Assembly: GCF_017569225.1 (NCBI RefSeq)
Contig: NZ_CP071868.1
Location: 930,001 to 994,000, forward strand
Reading direction: 5' to 3'
Source of the DNA: Pengzhenrongella sicca
GTDB lineage: Bacteria; Actinomycetota; Actinomycetes; Actinomycetales; Cellulomonadaceae
DNA: 64,000 nucleotides
Each line of letters opens with the position of its first letter. Position 1 is the stretch's first letter. Below, piece after piece: positions 17,702-26,085 of this stretch. The notes beneath the pieces were generated by a model. It did not search any database. It saw only the letters and a list, made by a program, of their open reading frames with translations, and was not told the DNA's origin. The position numbers and the translations under genes were made by a program.

Positions 17702-19024
17702 GTGCGCCGGCGGGTACTGCAGGCGACGATCGCGGCGGTCACCGTCGCGGTGGTGCTGCTCGGCTTCCCGCTCGCCTTCCTCGGCGCGCAGTACTCGCGC
17801 GACAACGAGGTGCAGGAGCTGAACAACCGCGCGGCGCAGCTCGCGTCGACGATCGACTTCCGCGACTCGCGCGCGATCCTGATGACCGACACGATGCTCG
17901 AGCCTTTCACCGGCAGCGCGACGACGCTGCCGGCGTCGGTCCTGGTCGTGCAGCCGGACGGCGAACGCCTGCAGGCCGGCGTGCCGATCGCAGGCAAGTC
18001 GCTCTCCGCCCAGGCGACCGCGAGCACGGGGGCGCTCGTCATCCTCACCACCTCCTGGTGGGACGTGTTCTGGCTCAGCGCCCGCGTCGTGCTGCTCGTC
18101 GTCGTCGCCGCCGTCATCGCGTTCGGCGCGGGCATCGCGATGGCGATGTGGCAGGCGAACCGGCTGGCGGCGCCGCTGGTCTATCTCGCGGCCTCCGCGG
18201 AACAGCTGGGCTCGGGGCAGGTCCGTCCGCGGCTCGAGCCGTCCGGCGTCGAGGAGATCGACCTGGTCGCGGCGGAGCTGGCGCGCAGCGCGGACCGCAT
18301 GGCGGGCCGGCTCGCGGCGGAGCGGCAGTTCGCGTCGGACGCGTCGCACCAGCTGCGGACGCCGCTGACCGCCCTGTCGATGCGCCTGGAGGAGATCTCG
18401 GCGGCGTCGGACAGCCCCGACGTGCGCGACGAGGCCCGGATCGCGCTCGAGCAGGTCGACCGGCTGGTGGCGGTCGTCGACGACCTGCTCTCGCGGTCCA
18501 AGAGCGCGCAGGGCGGCACCACAGAGGCGGTGCTGCTCATCGAGGTGATCCGTCAGCAGGAGGAGGAGTGGGCGCCGTCGTTCGTCGCGGCCGGCCGCCG
18601 GCTCGTGCTCGACGTCGCGGAGGACGTCAAGGTGCTCGCGACGCCGGGCGCGCTCGCCCAGGCCATCGCGACGCTCATCGAGAACTCGCTCAAGCACGGG
18701 GGCGGCACGACGACGGTCCGCTCGCGCCCGAGCGGGCCGCGCGGAGCGATGGTGATCGAGGTCGCGGACGAGGGCGCGGGCGTCCCGGACGACCTGGCGC
18801 CGCGGATCTTCGAACGGGGCATGACGTCGGGCGCCGGGACGGGCCTCGGCCTCGCTCTCGCCCGGGACCTCGTCGCGGCCGACGGCGGGCGGATCGAGCT
18901 GGCGCAGCGGCGCCCCGCCGTCTTCGCGGTGTTCCTCGCCGGGGTGCCGAAGTCGCTGGACCCCGACGTCGTGCTGCCGCGCGGGTCACGGGTCTCGATC
19001 GGCAAGCTGCGCGGCTGGCGCTGA
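17702..19024 (+). CDS. membrane sensor histidine kinase
   Basis: 440-residue HisKA-type kinase that pairs with the regulator just upstream. There is one membrane helix at about residues 7-27, an extracellular sensor of about 85 residues, a second helix at about 120-148, and HAMP to about 205. The phosphoacceptor His is in DASHQLRTPLTAL (about 220). The HATPase domain has TLIENSLKHGG, ADEGAGVP and GTGLGLAL. The GTG start at 17702 is four bases after the regulator's stop. The system lies next to GtrA and purK genes, but nothing in the sequence shows its stimulus. Confidence 0.92.
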   Translation: MRRRVLQATIAAVTVAVVLLGFPLAFLGAQYSRDNEVQELNNRAAQLASTIDFRDSRAILMTDTMLEPFTGSATTLPASVLVVQPDGERLQAGVPIAGKSLSAQATASTGALVILTTSWWDVFWLSARVVLLVVVAAVIAFGAGIAMAMWQANRLAAPLVYLAASAEQLGSGQVRPRLEPSGVEEIDLVAAELARSADRMAGRLAAERQFASDASHQLRTPLTALSMRLEEISAASDSPDVRDEARIALEQVDRLVAVVDDLLSRSKSAQGGTTEAVLLIEVIRQQEEEWAPSFVAAGRRLVLDVAEDVKVLATPGALAQAIATLIENSLKHGGGTTTVRSRPSGPRGAMVIEVADEGAGVPDDLAPRIFERGMTSGAGTGLGLALARDLVAADGGRIELAQRRPAVFAVFLAGVPKSLDPDVVLPRGSRVSIGKLRGWR

Positions 19025-19063
19025 CGCGGCCGGGCGGTGGCGCGAGCGCCGGCTCGGGGCGCC

Positions 19064-19642
19064 CTACGTGTGCGCGGACTCGGCCAGGGGATCGCGGACG
19101 AGCCGCCCGGCGCCGAGCCGGGACGCGGCGGCCTCGCGCAGCAGCGCCGTCGGCTCCCCGGTGAACACCACGCGCCGGTAGAAGTAGAAGCGGAAGATCG
19201 TCCCCAGCACCATGCCGACGACGTTGGCCGAGATGTTGTCCGCGAGCGCCGACGTGAGCCCGAGCCCGTAGTGCGAGATCGCGAGGCACCCGACGCTGAC
19301 GACCATGCCGCCGGCGTTGACGAGCGCGAACGTGACGAGCTCGCGCCCCCGCGAGTCCTGGCGGCGGTCCGAGAAGGTCCAGTACCGGCTGCCGAGCCAG
19401 GCGAACACGGTCGAGATGCCGACCGCCGCGGCCTTGGCCGTCAGGGGCTGGTCGCCCAGCAGCGTGCCCGGCCCGAAACTGAGCAGGTTGAAGGCGGCCA
19501 GATCGACGAGGAACGCCATCGTGCCGACCGAGCTGAATCGGAGCAGCGTCGTGAGCCGGGTGCGGACCTCGGGCAACCGGAAGTGTCCACGCAGAGTTCC
19601 CCGAATCAGGGCGAGTTTGGCCACGGGGCCGGCGGGGGACAC
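19064..19642 (-). CDS. GtrA-family membrane protein (copy 1)
   Basis: 192-residue protein with four membrane helices of the GtrA/DPMS family, members of which are linked to flipping or transfer of polyprenyl-phosphate-bound sugars. The family residues GxxxxxVDLxxFNLL, R-Y-W-T-F (SRYWTFSDRR) and the C-terminal FRFYFYRRVVF are present. It is very similar to the GtrA gene at 20959-21504 on the other side of purK. It reads opposite to the two-component genes. The start is a GTG at 19642 behind a TAATCT box. Confidence 0.85.
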   Translation of the reverse strand: MSPAGPVAKLALIRGTLRGHFRLPEVRTRLTTLLRFSSVGTMAFLVDLAAFNLLSFGPGTLLGDQPLTAKAAAVGISTVFAWLGSRYWTFSDRRQDSRGRELVTFALVNAGGMVVSVGCLAISHYGLGLTSALADNISANVVGMVLGTIFRFYFYRRVVFTGEPTALLREAAASRLGAGRLVRDPLAESAHT

Positions 19643-19648
19643 CGCGTC

Positions 19649-19654
19649 AGATTA
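19649..19654 (-). promoter_or_regulatory. -10 box of GtrA copy 1
   Basis: TAATCT on the minus strand, six bases before the GTG at 19642. The mRNA would be leaderless. Confidence 0.55.
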
Positions 19655-19760
19655 CCCGGCACACCTGACGATGGCCTGGGAACGCTTGTGTGACCTCGCA
19701 CTATGTCGCGATTGACCGCAATGCACCGGCGACGCACGCGGGCGCCCGCGGGTGCTCGGC

Positions 19761-19766
19761 TAGGCT
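19761..19766 (+). promoter_or_regulatory. -10 box of purK
   Basis: TAGGCT, eight bases before the GTG at 19775. It supports that GTG over the upstream in-frame codon at 19703, which would be upstream of the promoter. Confidence 0.5.
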
Positions 19767-19774
19767 CACCCGTC

Positions 19775-20962
19775 GTGGCAGCTCCCGTGGTGGCAGTGGT
19801 GGGCGGCGGGCAGCTCGCCCGCATGATGGCGCCGGCGGCGACCGCGCTGGGGGTGCACCTGCGTGCCCTGGTCGAGGACGCGACGTCGTCGGCCGCCCAG
19901 GTCATCCCGGACGCGCCCGTCGGCGCGGCGCGCGACGAGGCCGCGCTCCGCGCGCTTGTCGCCGGCAGCAGCGGCCCCGCGGCCGGCCGGCCGGCGGACG
20001 TCCTGACGTTCGAGCACGAGCAGGTGCCGAACGCGCTGCTGGAGCAGCTCGCCCGCGAGGGGCACGCGGTGCGGCCCAGCGCGGCGGCCCTCGTGCACGC
20101 GCAGGACAAGATCGTGATGCGGCGCAGGCTCACCGAGCTCGGCGTGCCCTGCCCGCGATGGGCGGAGCTGCCGGATCTCGCGGCGCTCGAGACCTTCCTC
20201 GTCGCCGTCGGCGGGACCGCCGTCGTCAAGACCGCCCGGGGCGGCTACGACGGCAAGGGCGTGCGGGTCGTGCACTCGGCCGAGGACGTCGCGGACTGGT
20301 TCGAGTCCTCCTACGGCCCGGACGGCACGGGGATCCCGCTGCTCGTGGAGGAGAAGGTGCCGTTCACTCGCGAGCTCGCGGTGCTCGTGGCGCGGCGACC
20401 GTCCGGGCAGGTGCGCGCGTGGCCGGTCGTGGAGTCGGTGCAGGTCGACGGCGTGTGCGCGGAGGTCATCGCGCCGGCGCCCGGCCTCGCGCCCGAGGTC
20501 GCGCGCGCCGCGACGTCGCTCGCGGTGACGATCGCCGCGGGGCTCGGGGTGACCGGAGTGCTCGCGGTCGAGCTGTTCGAGGTGCCGGGCGACGGCGGGG
20601 GTCCGCCGACCGTCGTCGTGAACGAGCTCGCCATGCGCCCGCACAACAGCGGCCACTGGACGATCGAGGGCTCGGTGACCAGCCAGTTCGAGCAGCACCT
20701 GCGCGCAGTGCTCGACCTGCCGCTCGGGCAGACGTCGGCGCGGCAGCCGTGGGCGGTGATGGCCAACGTGCTCGGCAGTGGTCACGCCGAGCTCACCGAC
20801 GCGCTCGCTGCGGTGACGGCCCTCGACGCCGGCGCGAAGGTCCAGCTCTACGGCAAGTCAGTCCGGCCGGGCCGCAAACTCGGGCACGTCACGGTGCTCG
20901 GTGACGACCTCGTCGAGGTCCGGGCCCGCGCCCAGGCCGCCGCGGCGATCCTCGCCGGTTAG
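19775..20962 (+). CDS. purK: N5-carboxyaminoimidazole ribonucleotide synthase
   Basis: 395-residue ATP-grasp enzyme of purine synthesis that converts AIR, bicarbonate and ATP to N5-CAIR. The N-terminal VVGGGQLARMM nucleotide-binding turn, the ATP-grasp residues KTARGGYDGKGV, and the metal-binding VNELAMRPHNSGH are intact. I choose the GTG at 19775, directly before the glycine-rich turn and after a -10 box; the frame is open back to 19703. purE follows about 700 bp downstream, separated by a GtrA gene on the other strand. The stop overlaps the stop of that convergent gene. Confidence 0.93.
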   Translation: MAAPVVAVVGGGQLARMMAPAATALGVHLRALVEDATSSAAQVIPDAPVGAARDEAALRALVAGSSGPAAGRPADVLTFEHEQVPNALLEQLAREGHAVRPSAAALVHAQDKIVMRRRLTELGVPCPRWAELPDLAALETFLVAVGGTAVVKTARGGYDGKGVRVVHSAEDVADWFESSYGPDGTGIPLLVEEKVPFTRELAVLVARRPSGQVRAWPVVESVQVDGVCAEVIAPAPGLAPEVARAATSLAVTIAAGLGVTGVLAVELFEVPGDGGGPPTVVVNELAMRPHNSGHWTIEGSVTSQFEQHLRAVLDLPLGQTSARQPWAVMANVLGSGHAELTDALAAVTALDAGAKVQLYGKSVRPGRKLGHVTVLGDDLVEVRARAQAAAAILAG

Positions 20963-21504
20963 GCGCGCGCGCCGCCGTCGGCGGCGGGGATATCGGCAGC
21001 CGGGACCTCGGCGGCCGGGGCCTCGGCCGCCGGTCCGGAGCCCGTGAACACGAGGCGCCGGTAGGCGACGTAGCGAAACGCCGTGCCGAGCGCGAGGCCG
21101 ACGACGTTGGCGGACACGTTGTCGGCCAGCGCCGAGGTCAGGCCCAGCACGTAGTGCGAGAACGCAAGGCAGCCCACGCCGATCACGAGGCCGCCGAGAT
21201 TGACGACGACGAACCCGGCCAGCTCGCGCCCGCGGGAGGCCGTGCGCCGGTCTGAGAAGGTCCAGTAGCGGTTGCCCAGCCACGCGACGATCGTCGCGGC
21301 CGCCACCGACACGACCTTCGCGGTCAGCGGCTTGGCCTCGAGGAGCTCGCCGGGCCCGAACCTGAGCAGGTTGAACAGCCCGAGGTCGACGACGTAGGCG
21401 ACCGCGCCCACGGAACCGAACCGGCCAAGCTCGGCGATCCGGGTGCGCACCGCGCGCACGCGTCGACGCAGGGCGGGGCGCGCTGCGGCGTCGGACAGGA
21501 GCAC
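20959..21504 (-). CDS. GtrA-family membrane protein (copy 2)
   Basis: 181-residue four-helix GtrA protein, clearly a paralog of the one at 19064-19642. Both share GLTSALADN-SANVVG, NRYWTFSDRR or SRYWTFSDRR, and the FR-x6-RR tail. Its C-terminus carries an Ala/Pro/Glu repeat tail (AAEAPAAEVPAADIPAADG) that copy 1 lacks. Its TAA stop overlaps the TAG of purK by three bases on the opposite strand. Confidence 0.85.
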   Translation of the reverse strand: MLLSDAAARPALRRRVRAVRTRIAELGRFGSVGAVAYVVDLGLFNLLRFGPGELLEAKPLTAKVVSVAAATIVAWLGNRYWTFSDRRTASRGRELAGFVVVNLGGLVIGVGCLAFSHYVLGLTSALADNVSANVVGLALGTAFRYVAYRRLVFTGSGPAAEAPAAEVPAADIPAADGGARA

Positions 21505-21510
21505 GTGACC

Positions 21511-21516
21511 AGGCTA
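21511..21516 (-). promoter_or_regulatory. -10 box of GtrA copy 2
   Basis: TAGCCT on the minus strand, six bases before the GTG at 21504, with no SD. Confidence 0.5.
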
Positions 21517-21643
21517 GCCGCGGTGGCTGTGCGCGCGCACTGCCGCCGGTCTGAGAGGCTGGTGCGGGCCGAGCGGCCGGCCGCGGCCAAACCAACCGCA
21601 GCCAACAACCGCAGCCGACAACCGCATCGCGAAGGAGTCGACC

Positions 21644-22210
21644 ATGGGCGTACGAGACACCGCCGCGCGAGCCGCGCAGGTCGGGATCGTCATGGGGTCG
21701 GACTCCGACTGGCCGGTCATGCGGGCCGCCGCCGACGCGCTCGCCGACTTCGGCGTCGACATCGAGGTCGACGTCGTGTCTGCCCACCGCCAGCCCGACA
21801 AGATGCTCGCGTACGGTCGCACCGCCGCCGATCGCGGCCTGCGGGTCCTGATCGCGGGGGCCGGCGGGGCGGCGCACCTGCCGGGCATGCTCGCCGCCGT
21901 CACTCCGCTCCCGGTGATCGGCGTGCCAGTGCCGCTCGCCGTCCTCGACGGCCTCGACTCGCTGCTGTCGATCGTGCAGATGCCCGGCGGCGTCCCGGTC
22001 GCCGCGGTCGCCGTCGGCGGCGCTCGCAACGCGGGCCTGCTCGCGGTGCGCATCCTGGCGGCGGGGGTCGACGACGACGCCGCTCGCCTGCGGGCGGCGA
22101 TGCTCGCCTTCCAGATCGGGCTGCGCGACGAGGCGACAGCCAAGGGGGAGCGGCTGCGTGCGCAGTACGGCGCCGGCCACCGCGGGCAGCCCACCGGCTT
22201 CAGCGCCTGA
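21644..22210 (+). CDS. purE: N5-CAIR mutase
   Basis: 188-residue class I PurE that moves the carboxyl group of N5-CAIR to give CAIR, the step after PurK. The active-site segments [16 protein letters not shown] and [10 protein letters not shown] are present. AAGGAG lies six bases before the ATG at 21644. Direct repeats of AACCGCAGCC occur just upstream (about 21593-21620). Confidence 0.95.
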   Translation: MGVRDTAARAAQVGIVMGSDSDWPVMRAAADALADFGVDIEVDVVSAHRQPDKMLAYGRTAADRGLRVLIAGAGGAAHLPGMLAAVTPLPVIGVPVPLAVLDGLDSLLSIVQMPGGVPVAAVAVGGARNAGLLAVRILAAGVDDDAARLRAAMLAFQIGLRDEATAKGERLRAQYGAGHRGQPTGFSA

Positions 22211-22329
22211 GTCGTCCGTCCGTCGGCCACCGGGCCTTTCGTCCCACGCCACGTCGCGATTGAGCCGCCGGGGCGGCCGTCGCGGCCCGCTTGGGTGCGG
22301 CCGAACGGGGGAATAGTCGCGGCCGAATA

Positions 22330-22347
22330 GCGCCCCTTTCGGGGCGC
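22330..22347. terminator. short GC-rich hairpin downstream of purE
   Basis: GCGCCCC (22330-22336), loop TTTC and GGGGCGC (22341-22347). It lies 120 bp after purE and may end its transcript. There is no U tract. Confidence 0.45.
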
Positions 22348-22377
22348 GCGGCCCGCGTCCGGTCCGCTCGCCCGGCA

Positions 22378-22502
22378 CGCCGTAATGCCCGATTCTGTCC
22401 CGAAAAAAGCGGATCAATTCGCCCACCTGCCGCCCGATTTTACCCGGAAAAGCCCTTTTGAAAAGGGGATACCCAAGCCGCATCGAATCGGGCATTGCGG
22501 TG
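22378..22502. repeat. 18-bp inverted repeat enclosing 89 bp
   Basis: Bases 22378-22395 can pair with 22485-22502 over 18 positions, including two G-U pairs if transcribed. The central 12 bp are a perfect inverted repeat (AATGCCCGATTC and GAATCGGGCATT). The enclosed sequence contains the CCCTTTT/AAAAGGG palindrome. It may be an RNA structure or a small inverted-repeat element. I see no clear target-site duplication. Confidence 0.6.
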
Positions 22503-22679
22503 CAATCAATGGGTATTCGGGCGGGACCTTCGGCCTGAGCAATGTGATTTGAATCACCGGTACTGTTGCATTTATCACCCGGGCGCCACCGGGGGTTGCC
22601 GCAGATGGGACGCCAAATCCTGCCACCATCGAGGCTTGTTAACCCCTTGGCAGGGGCGGGAAGAAAATCGCTGCACGGC

Positions 22680-22699
22680 GGTCACTCGAAAGGGTGACC
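22680..22699 (+). other. GAAA-tetraloop hairpin in the leader of the repeat-protein gene
   Basis: GGTCACTC (22680-22687), GAAA loop and GGGTGACC (22692-22699) form an 8-bp stem with one G-U pair. It lies 90 bp before the GTG start at 22790. Confidence 0.4.
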
Positions 22700-22789
22700 G
22701 GCAATGACAAACCGGATCTCGGCCATCTATTTCGGACATTTGTCGTTGGTGTTGCCCTTCTCCTGCAGGCGACCGAAAGAGGCCTCATC

Positions 22790-24775
22790 GTGAGCAATCC
22801 TCGACGTTTCGTCCGCCGCCATGCGGCCGGCTCAGATCGTGCGGTCCGGGCGCTCGGGGTGACCCTCGCGCGTCGAGGCGTGGCGATCGCAGCGCTCGGC
22901 GGGCTGGCCGTGGCAGGCCTGGCCTCCCCAGGGATGGCCGCCGATCCGCAGCCACGGATCGCCGCGCTGCACCCGTTCGCGGTGTCCTCTCCCGCCAACA
23001 CCGCGATCGGCTCCGGCGCGATCTTCGAGGCCGCGACGGACGTCCGCACGGCCGCGCTGCTCAGGGGCACCCCGACGATCAACTCGACGGGCTGGTCCAT
23101 CGCCGTGGCGATCGCCACCGAGGCGGACCCGATGGTGACCCTGACGAACACCTCGACGGGCGTCGTCCGCAGCATCCGGATGCCCAGCGGTGCGCAGGTG
23201 ACCACGGGGACCGACAAGGCCATGACGATCGTCCAGCCCGACGGGTACACCGCGTACGAGTGCTACAAGATGACCAAGGTCTCGGCGACGTCGTGGACGT
23301 CGACGCACATCGTGCAGACAGACCTGCGCTCGGATGGTCTCGCCGGCGGGACCCGCGCGGCGGGCATCAGCCAGCTCGTCGGCCTGATCCGCACGGCGGA
23401 GGTCGCCGCCGACGCCATCCCGCACGCGCTCGCGGTCTCGATCCCCGACTCGATGCTCGGAGTCGGGCCGGTGTGGCCGGCCCGGCTGCAGGACAACAAC
23501 GCCGCGACCGCCTACAAGGGCCCGATCGCGATGGGCACGATGCTGGGCATCCCGGCGAGCGTGGACCTGGCGAGCCTCGGGCTGTCCGCCGAGGGCCTGG
23601 CCGTGGCCCGGGCGTTCCAGGACTACGGCGCCTACGTCGTCGACCGGTCTGAGACCGTGGCGCTGTACGCCGAGCCGCTGTCCGACCAGGGCGCGGTCGC
23701 CCGGATGAAGGCCGACTACCAGCAGAAGCTGTTCCCCCTGCTGCGCGTGCTCGCCAATAGCAGTGCGGGCACTGTCGGCGGCGGAGGCAACCCCCGCCAG
23801 CCCGCTGCCTCCGGCCTGACCGCGGTGGCGGCAGCGCCGGCTGCTGGCACCACTGCGAACGTGGCGCCGATCGGGTTTGTGGACTCGATGGTCGTGACGG
23901 GTGCCGGCGTGACGGTGCAGGGGTGGACTGGTGATGCGGACACGGCTGGGCCGATTGCGGTGCACGTGTACGTCGACAACAGTCCGACGGGAACGGTCGC
24001 GAACCTGGACCGGCCGGATCTCGGGGGCCTGTTCGCGAACACTTTGCACGGATTCTCGGTGACGGTGCCCGCGGCCGCGGGAACCCACCGGGTCTGCGCG
24101 TACGCGATCAACGTCGCGCCGGGCGCCAACCCCAGCCTCGGGTGCCGGAGCGTCACGGTGAGCAATGTGGCGCCGATCGGCTTTGTGGACTCGATGGTCG
24201 TGACGGGTGCCGGCGTGACGGTGCAGGGGTGGACTGGTGATGCGGACACGGCTGGGCCGATTGCGGTGCACGTGTACGTCGACAACAGTCCGACGGGAAC
24301 GGTCGCGAACCTGGACCGGCCGGATCTCGGGAGCCTGTTCGCGAACACCTCGCACGGATTCTCGGTGACGGTGCCCGCGGCCGCGGGAACCCACCGGGTC
24401 TGCGCGTACGCGATCAACGTCGCGCCGGGCGCCAACCCCAGCCTCGGGTGCCGGAGCGTCACGGTGAGCAATGTGGCGCCGATCGGCTTTGTGGACTCGA
24501 TGGTCGTGACGGGTGCCGGCGTGACGGTGCAGGGGTGGACTGGTGATGCGGACACGGCTGGGCCGATTGCGGTGCACGTGTACGTCGACAACAGTCCGAC
24601 GGGAACGGTCGCGAACCTGGACCGGCCGGATCTCGGGAGCCTGTTCGCGAACACCTCGCACGGATTCTCGGTGACGGTGCCCGCGGCCGCGGGAACCCAC
24701 CGGGTCTGCGCGTACGCGATCAACGTCGCGCCGGGCGCCAACCCCAGCCTCGGGTGCCGGAGCCTCACGGTCTAG
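22790..24775 (+). CDS. exported protein with three near-identical C-terminal repeats
   Basis: 661-residue secreted protein. The GTG at 22790 has AAAGAGG seven bases upstream and gives a long-n-region signal peptide ending at GMA|ADP (about residue 47). The frame is open to 22694 but that part is not signal-like. Residues 50-340 form a globular domain with no catalytic motif I can name; it includes a GLIR-x-E turn and a QDYGAYVVD segment seen in uncharacterised actinobacterial secreted proteins. A Gly/Pro linker precedes three 102-residue repeats, each with VHVYVDN, RPDLG, HGFSVTVPAAAGTH and two Cys (RVCAY and LGCRS). A diverged form of the repeat ends the transglycosylase-like protein at 43476. 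The role is probably wall or glycan binding by the repeats; this is inferred. Confidence 0.8.
   Translation: MSNPRRFVRRHAAGSDRAVRALGVTLARRGVAIAALGGLAVAGLASPGMAADPQPRIAALHPFAVSSPANTAIGSGAIFEAATDVRTAALLRGTPTINSTGWSIAVAIATEADPMVTLTNTSTGVVRSIRMPSGAQVTTGTDKAMTIVQPDGYTAYECYKMTKVSATSWTSTHIVQTDLRSDGLAGGTRAAGISQLVGLIRTAEVAADAIPHALAVSIPDSMLGVGPVWPARLQDNNAATAYKGPIAMGTMLGIPASVDLASLGLSAEGLAVARAFQDYGAYVVDRSETVALYAEPLSDQGAVARMKADYQQKLFPLLRVLANSSAGTVGGGGNPRQPAASGLTAVAAAPAAGTTANVAPIGFVDSMVVTGAGVTVQGWTGDADTAGPIAVHVYVDNSPTGTVANLDRPDLGGLFANTLHGFSVTVPAAAGTHRVCAYAINVAPGANPSLGCRSVTVSNVAPIGFVDSMVVTGAGVTVQGWTGDADTAGPIAVHVYVDNSPTGTVANLDRPDLGSLFANTSHGFSVTVPAAAGTHRVCAYAINVAPGANPSLGCRSVTVSNVAPIGFVDSMVVTGAGVTVQGWTGDADTAGPIAVHVYVDNSPTGTVANLDRPDLGSLFANTSHGFSVTVPAAAGTHRVCAYAINVAPGANPSLGCRSLTV
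23858..24775 (+). repeat. three tandem 306-bp repeats
   Basis: Units start at 23858, 24164 and 24470. They differ at only a few bases, for example GGGGGCCTG/CTTTG in unit 1 against GGGAGCCTG/CCTCG in units 2 and 3, and GTCACG/CTCACG at the end. Silent sites are also conserved, which means recent duplication or ongoing gene conversion. Confidence 0.95.
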
Positions 24776-24854
24776 GTCACGTCGGCACGTGGAGCGGGAG
24801 GCAGACTCGCTCGGGCTGAATGCTCGACGCCGGGCCCCTTCCGGCGCTCACGGT

Positions 24855-24860
24855 TACAGT
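24855..24860 (+). promoter_or_regulatory. -10 box of the acyltransferase gene
   Basis: TACAGT with six bases to the ATG at 24867. This decides the start, because the frame is open back to 24789. Confidence 0.55.
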
Positions 24861-24866
24861 GAATCG

Positions 24867-26024
24867 ATGCCACTTGTCACCATGAGCCCCTCGGCGCCCT
24901 CAGCCGCACCACACGCGACCGCTCCGGCGGCGGCCGGGAGGCAGTTCTCGCGGGCACGGCCCGGCGCTCGGTTGGCCGCGCTCGACGGACTACGGTTCCT
25001 CGCGGCGGCGGCCGTCGTGACGTATCACTTCACCGTCCGGAACTCCCAAGCCTGGGGCCAGTCGCCCGCGCAGGTGTTCCCGAACTTCGGCGAGTGGGCG
25101 GTCTACGGCGCGCTCGGCCCCGAGCTGTTCTTCGTGATCAGCGGGTTCGTGATCCTGATGACCGCCTGGGGCAAGTCGGTCAGCGACGTGGTCGCCTCAC
25201 GCGTCGCCCGCTTGTTCCCCGCGTACTGGGCGGCAGTGCTGCTGACCGGCGTGCTGCTGTTGTGGCTGTGGCCCGGCGGCAAGGAGGTCACGCCCGGTCA
25301 GGTCGCGGTGAACCTGACGATGCTGCAGAGCCTGTTCGACGTCGGCAACGTCGACGGCGTGTATTGGACGCTGTGGGCCGAGCTCAGGTTCTACGCGCTC
25401 ATCCTGCTGCTCGTCGGCGTCGGCATCACGCGACGCCGGGTGATGGCCTGCGCGGCGCTCTGGCCCGCGGCGGCGCTGCTGGCGCACGCGGGCGGGCCGC
25501 AGTGGCTGCGGACGCTGCTGATCTGCGAGTACGCGCCCCTTTTCGCTGCCGGGATGGTGCTCTTCGTGATCCGCCGCGAGGGCAGCTCCTGGGCCGCCTG
25601 GCTGCTCGTCGCGGCGAACACGGTCGCCGCGGTCTGGCTCGTCGTGCCCGACCAGCTGGCCCGGCAGGCGCGCAACGCCGACATCGTGCCGTCCGGCTCG
25701 ATCATCGGCGCGGTCGTCGTCGGCTCCATCGCGCTCGTCGGCGTCGTCACGCTCACGCGCGTCTCTCGCGTCGCGTGGCCGTGGCTGACGACCCTCGGCG
25801 CGCTGACGTTCCCGCTCTACCTCGTGCACGAGCACTGGGGCTGGTGGGCGATCACGCATCTGCCCGCAGGCCTGCCGCCGTTCGTCACCCTTGCGATGGC
25901 GACCGCGTTCACGCTCGCCCTCGCCGCCGGCATCCACTACGGCATCGAGCGCACGGTCGGGCCGCGGCTGCGCTGTGCCGTGAAGTCGGGCCTGACGCGC
26001 GAACCCGCGGCGCCGCGGGCATAG
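24867..26024 (+). CDS. acyltransferase 3 family membrane protein (OafA/YrhL-like)
   Basis: 385-residue integral membrane protein with about ten helices. The family signature RLAALDGLRFLAAAAVVTYHF, with the active-site His in YHF, is at about residues 33-53, followed by FFVISGFV. Members transfer acetyl or other acyl groups to surface sugars or wall components. There is no periplasmic SGNH domain. A short gap and a c-di-GMP phosphodiesterase gene follow. The likely role is O-acylation of the surface glycan; the substrate is unknown. Confidence 0.9.
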   Translation: MPLVTMSPSAPSAAPHATAPAAAGRQFSRARPGARLAALDGLRFLAAAAVVTYHFTVRNSQAWGQSPAQVFPNFGEWAVYGALGPELFFVISGFVILMTAWGKSVSDVVASRVARLFPAYWAAVLLTGVLLLWLWPGGKEVTPGQVAVNLTMLQSLFDVGNVDGVYWTLWAELRFYALILLLVGVGITRRRVMACAALWPAAALLAHAGGPQWLRTLLICEYAPLFAAGMVLFVIRREGSSWAAWLLVAANTVAAVWLVVPDQLARQARNADIVPSGSIIGAVVVGSIALVGVVTLTRVSRVAWPWLTTLGALTFPLYLVHEHWGWWAITHLPAGLPPFVTLAMATAFTLALAAGIHYGIERTVGPRLRCAVKSGLTREPAAPRA

Positions 26025-26085
26025 CCAGCCGGCGATCGCGCGTGCACACTGGGGGACACCCTTTTGGAAGCAGCGGAGGGCAGTC

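Larger units (their letters stand above)
22211..22789. other. 579-bp intergenic region with lower GC and several hairpins
   Basis: No protein-like frame is visible. From about 22,380 to 22,750 the base composition is clearly more AT-rich than its surroundings. It contains the hairpins listed separately (22330-22347, 22378-22502 and 22680-22699) and a CCCTTTT-G-AAAAGGG palindrome at about 22453-22467. It probably holds the promoter and a structured leader of the exported protein gene at 22790. Confidence 0.6.

Noticed and set aside
19703-19774. N-terminal extension of PurK from an upstream start
   Set aside because: The extra residues are basic low-complexity sequence, and a -10 box lies downstream of that start codon.
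22378-22502. MITE with terminal inverted repeats
   Set aside because: No target-site duplication and no second copy in the window. Kept only as an inverted repeat.
22560-22665. Possible c-di-GMP-I (GEMM) riboswitch
   Set aside because: GGGACGCCAAATCC looks like the GEMM core GGGACGCAAAGCC, and an EAL gene is nearby. The partner motif GGGCAAACC, the tetraloop hairpin and the 3' GGU...UUACC part do not fit.
22414-22707. Short frames of 70-71 codons on both strands in the intergenic region
   Set aside because: They overlap hairpins, have no SD and show no protein-like composition.
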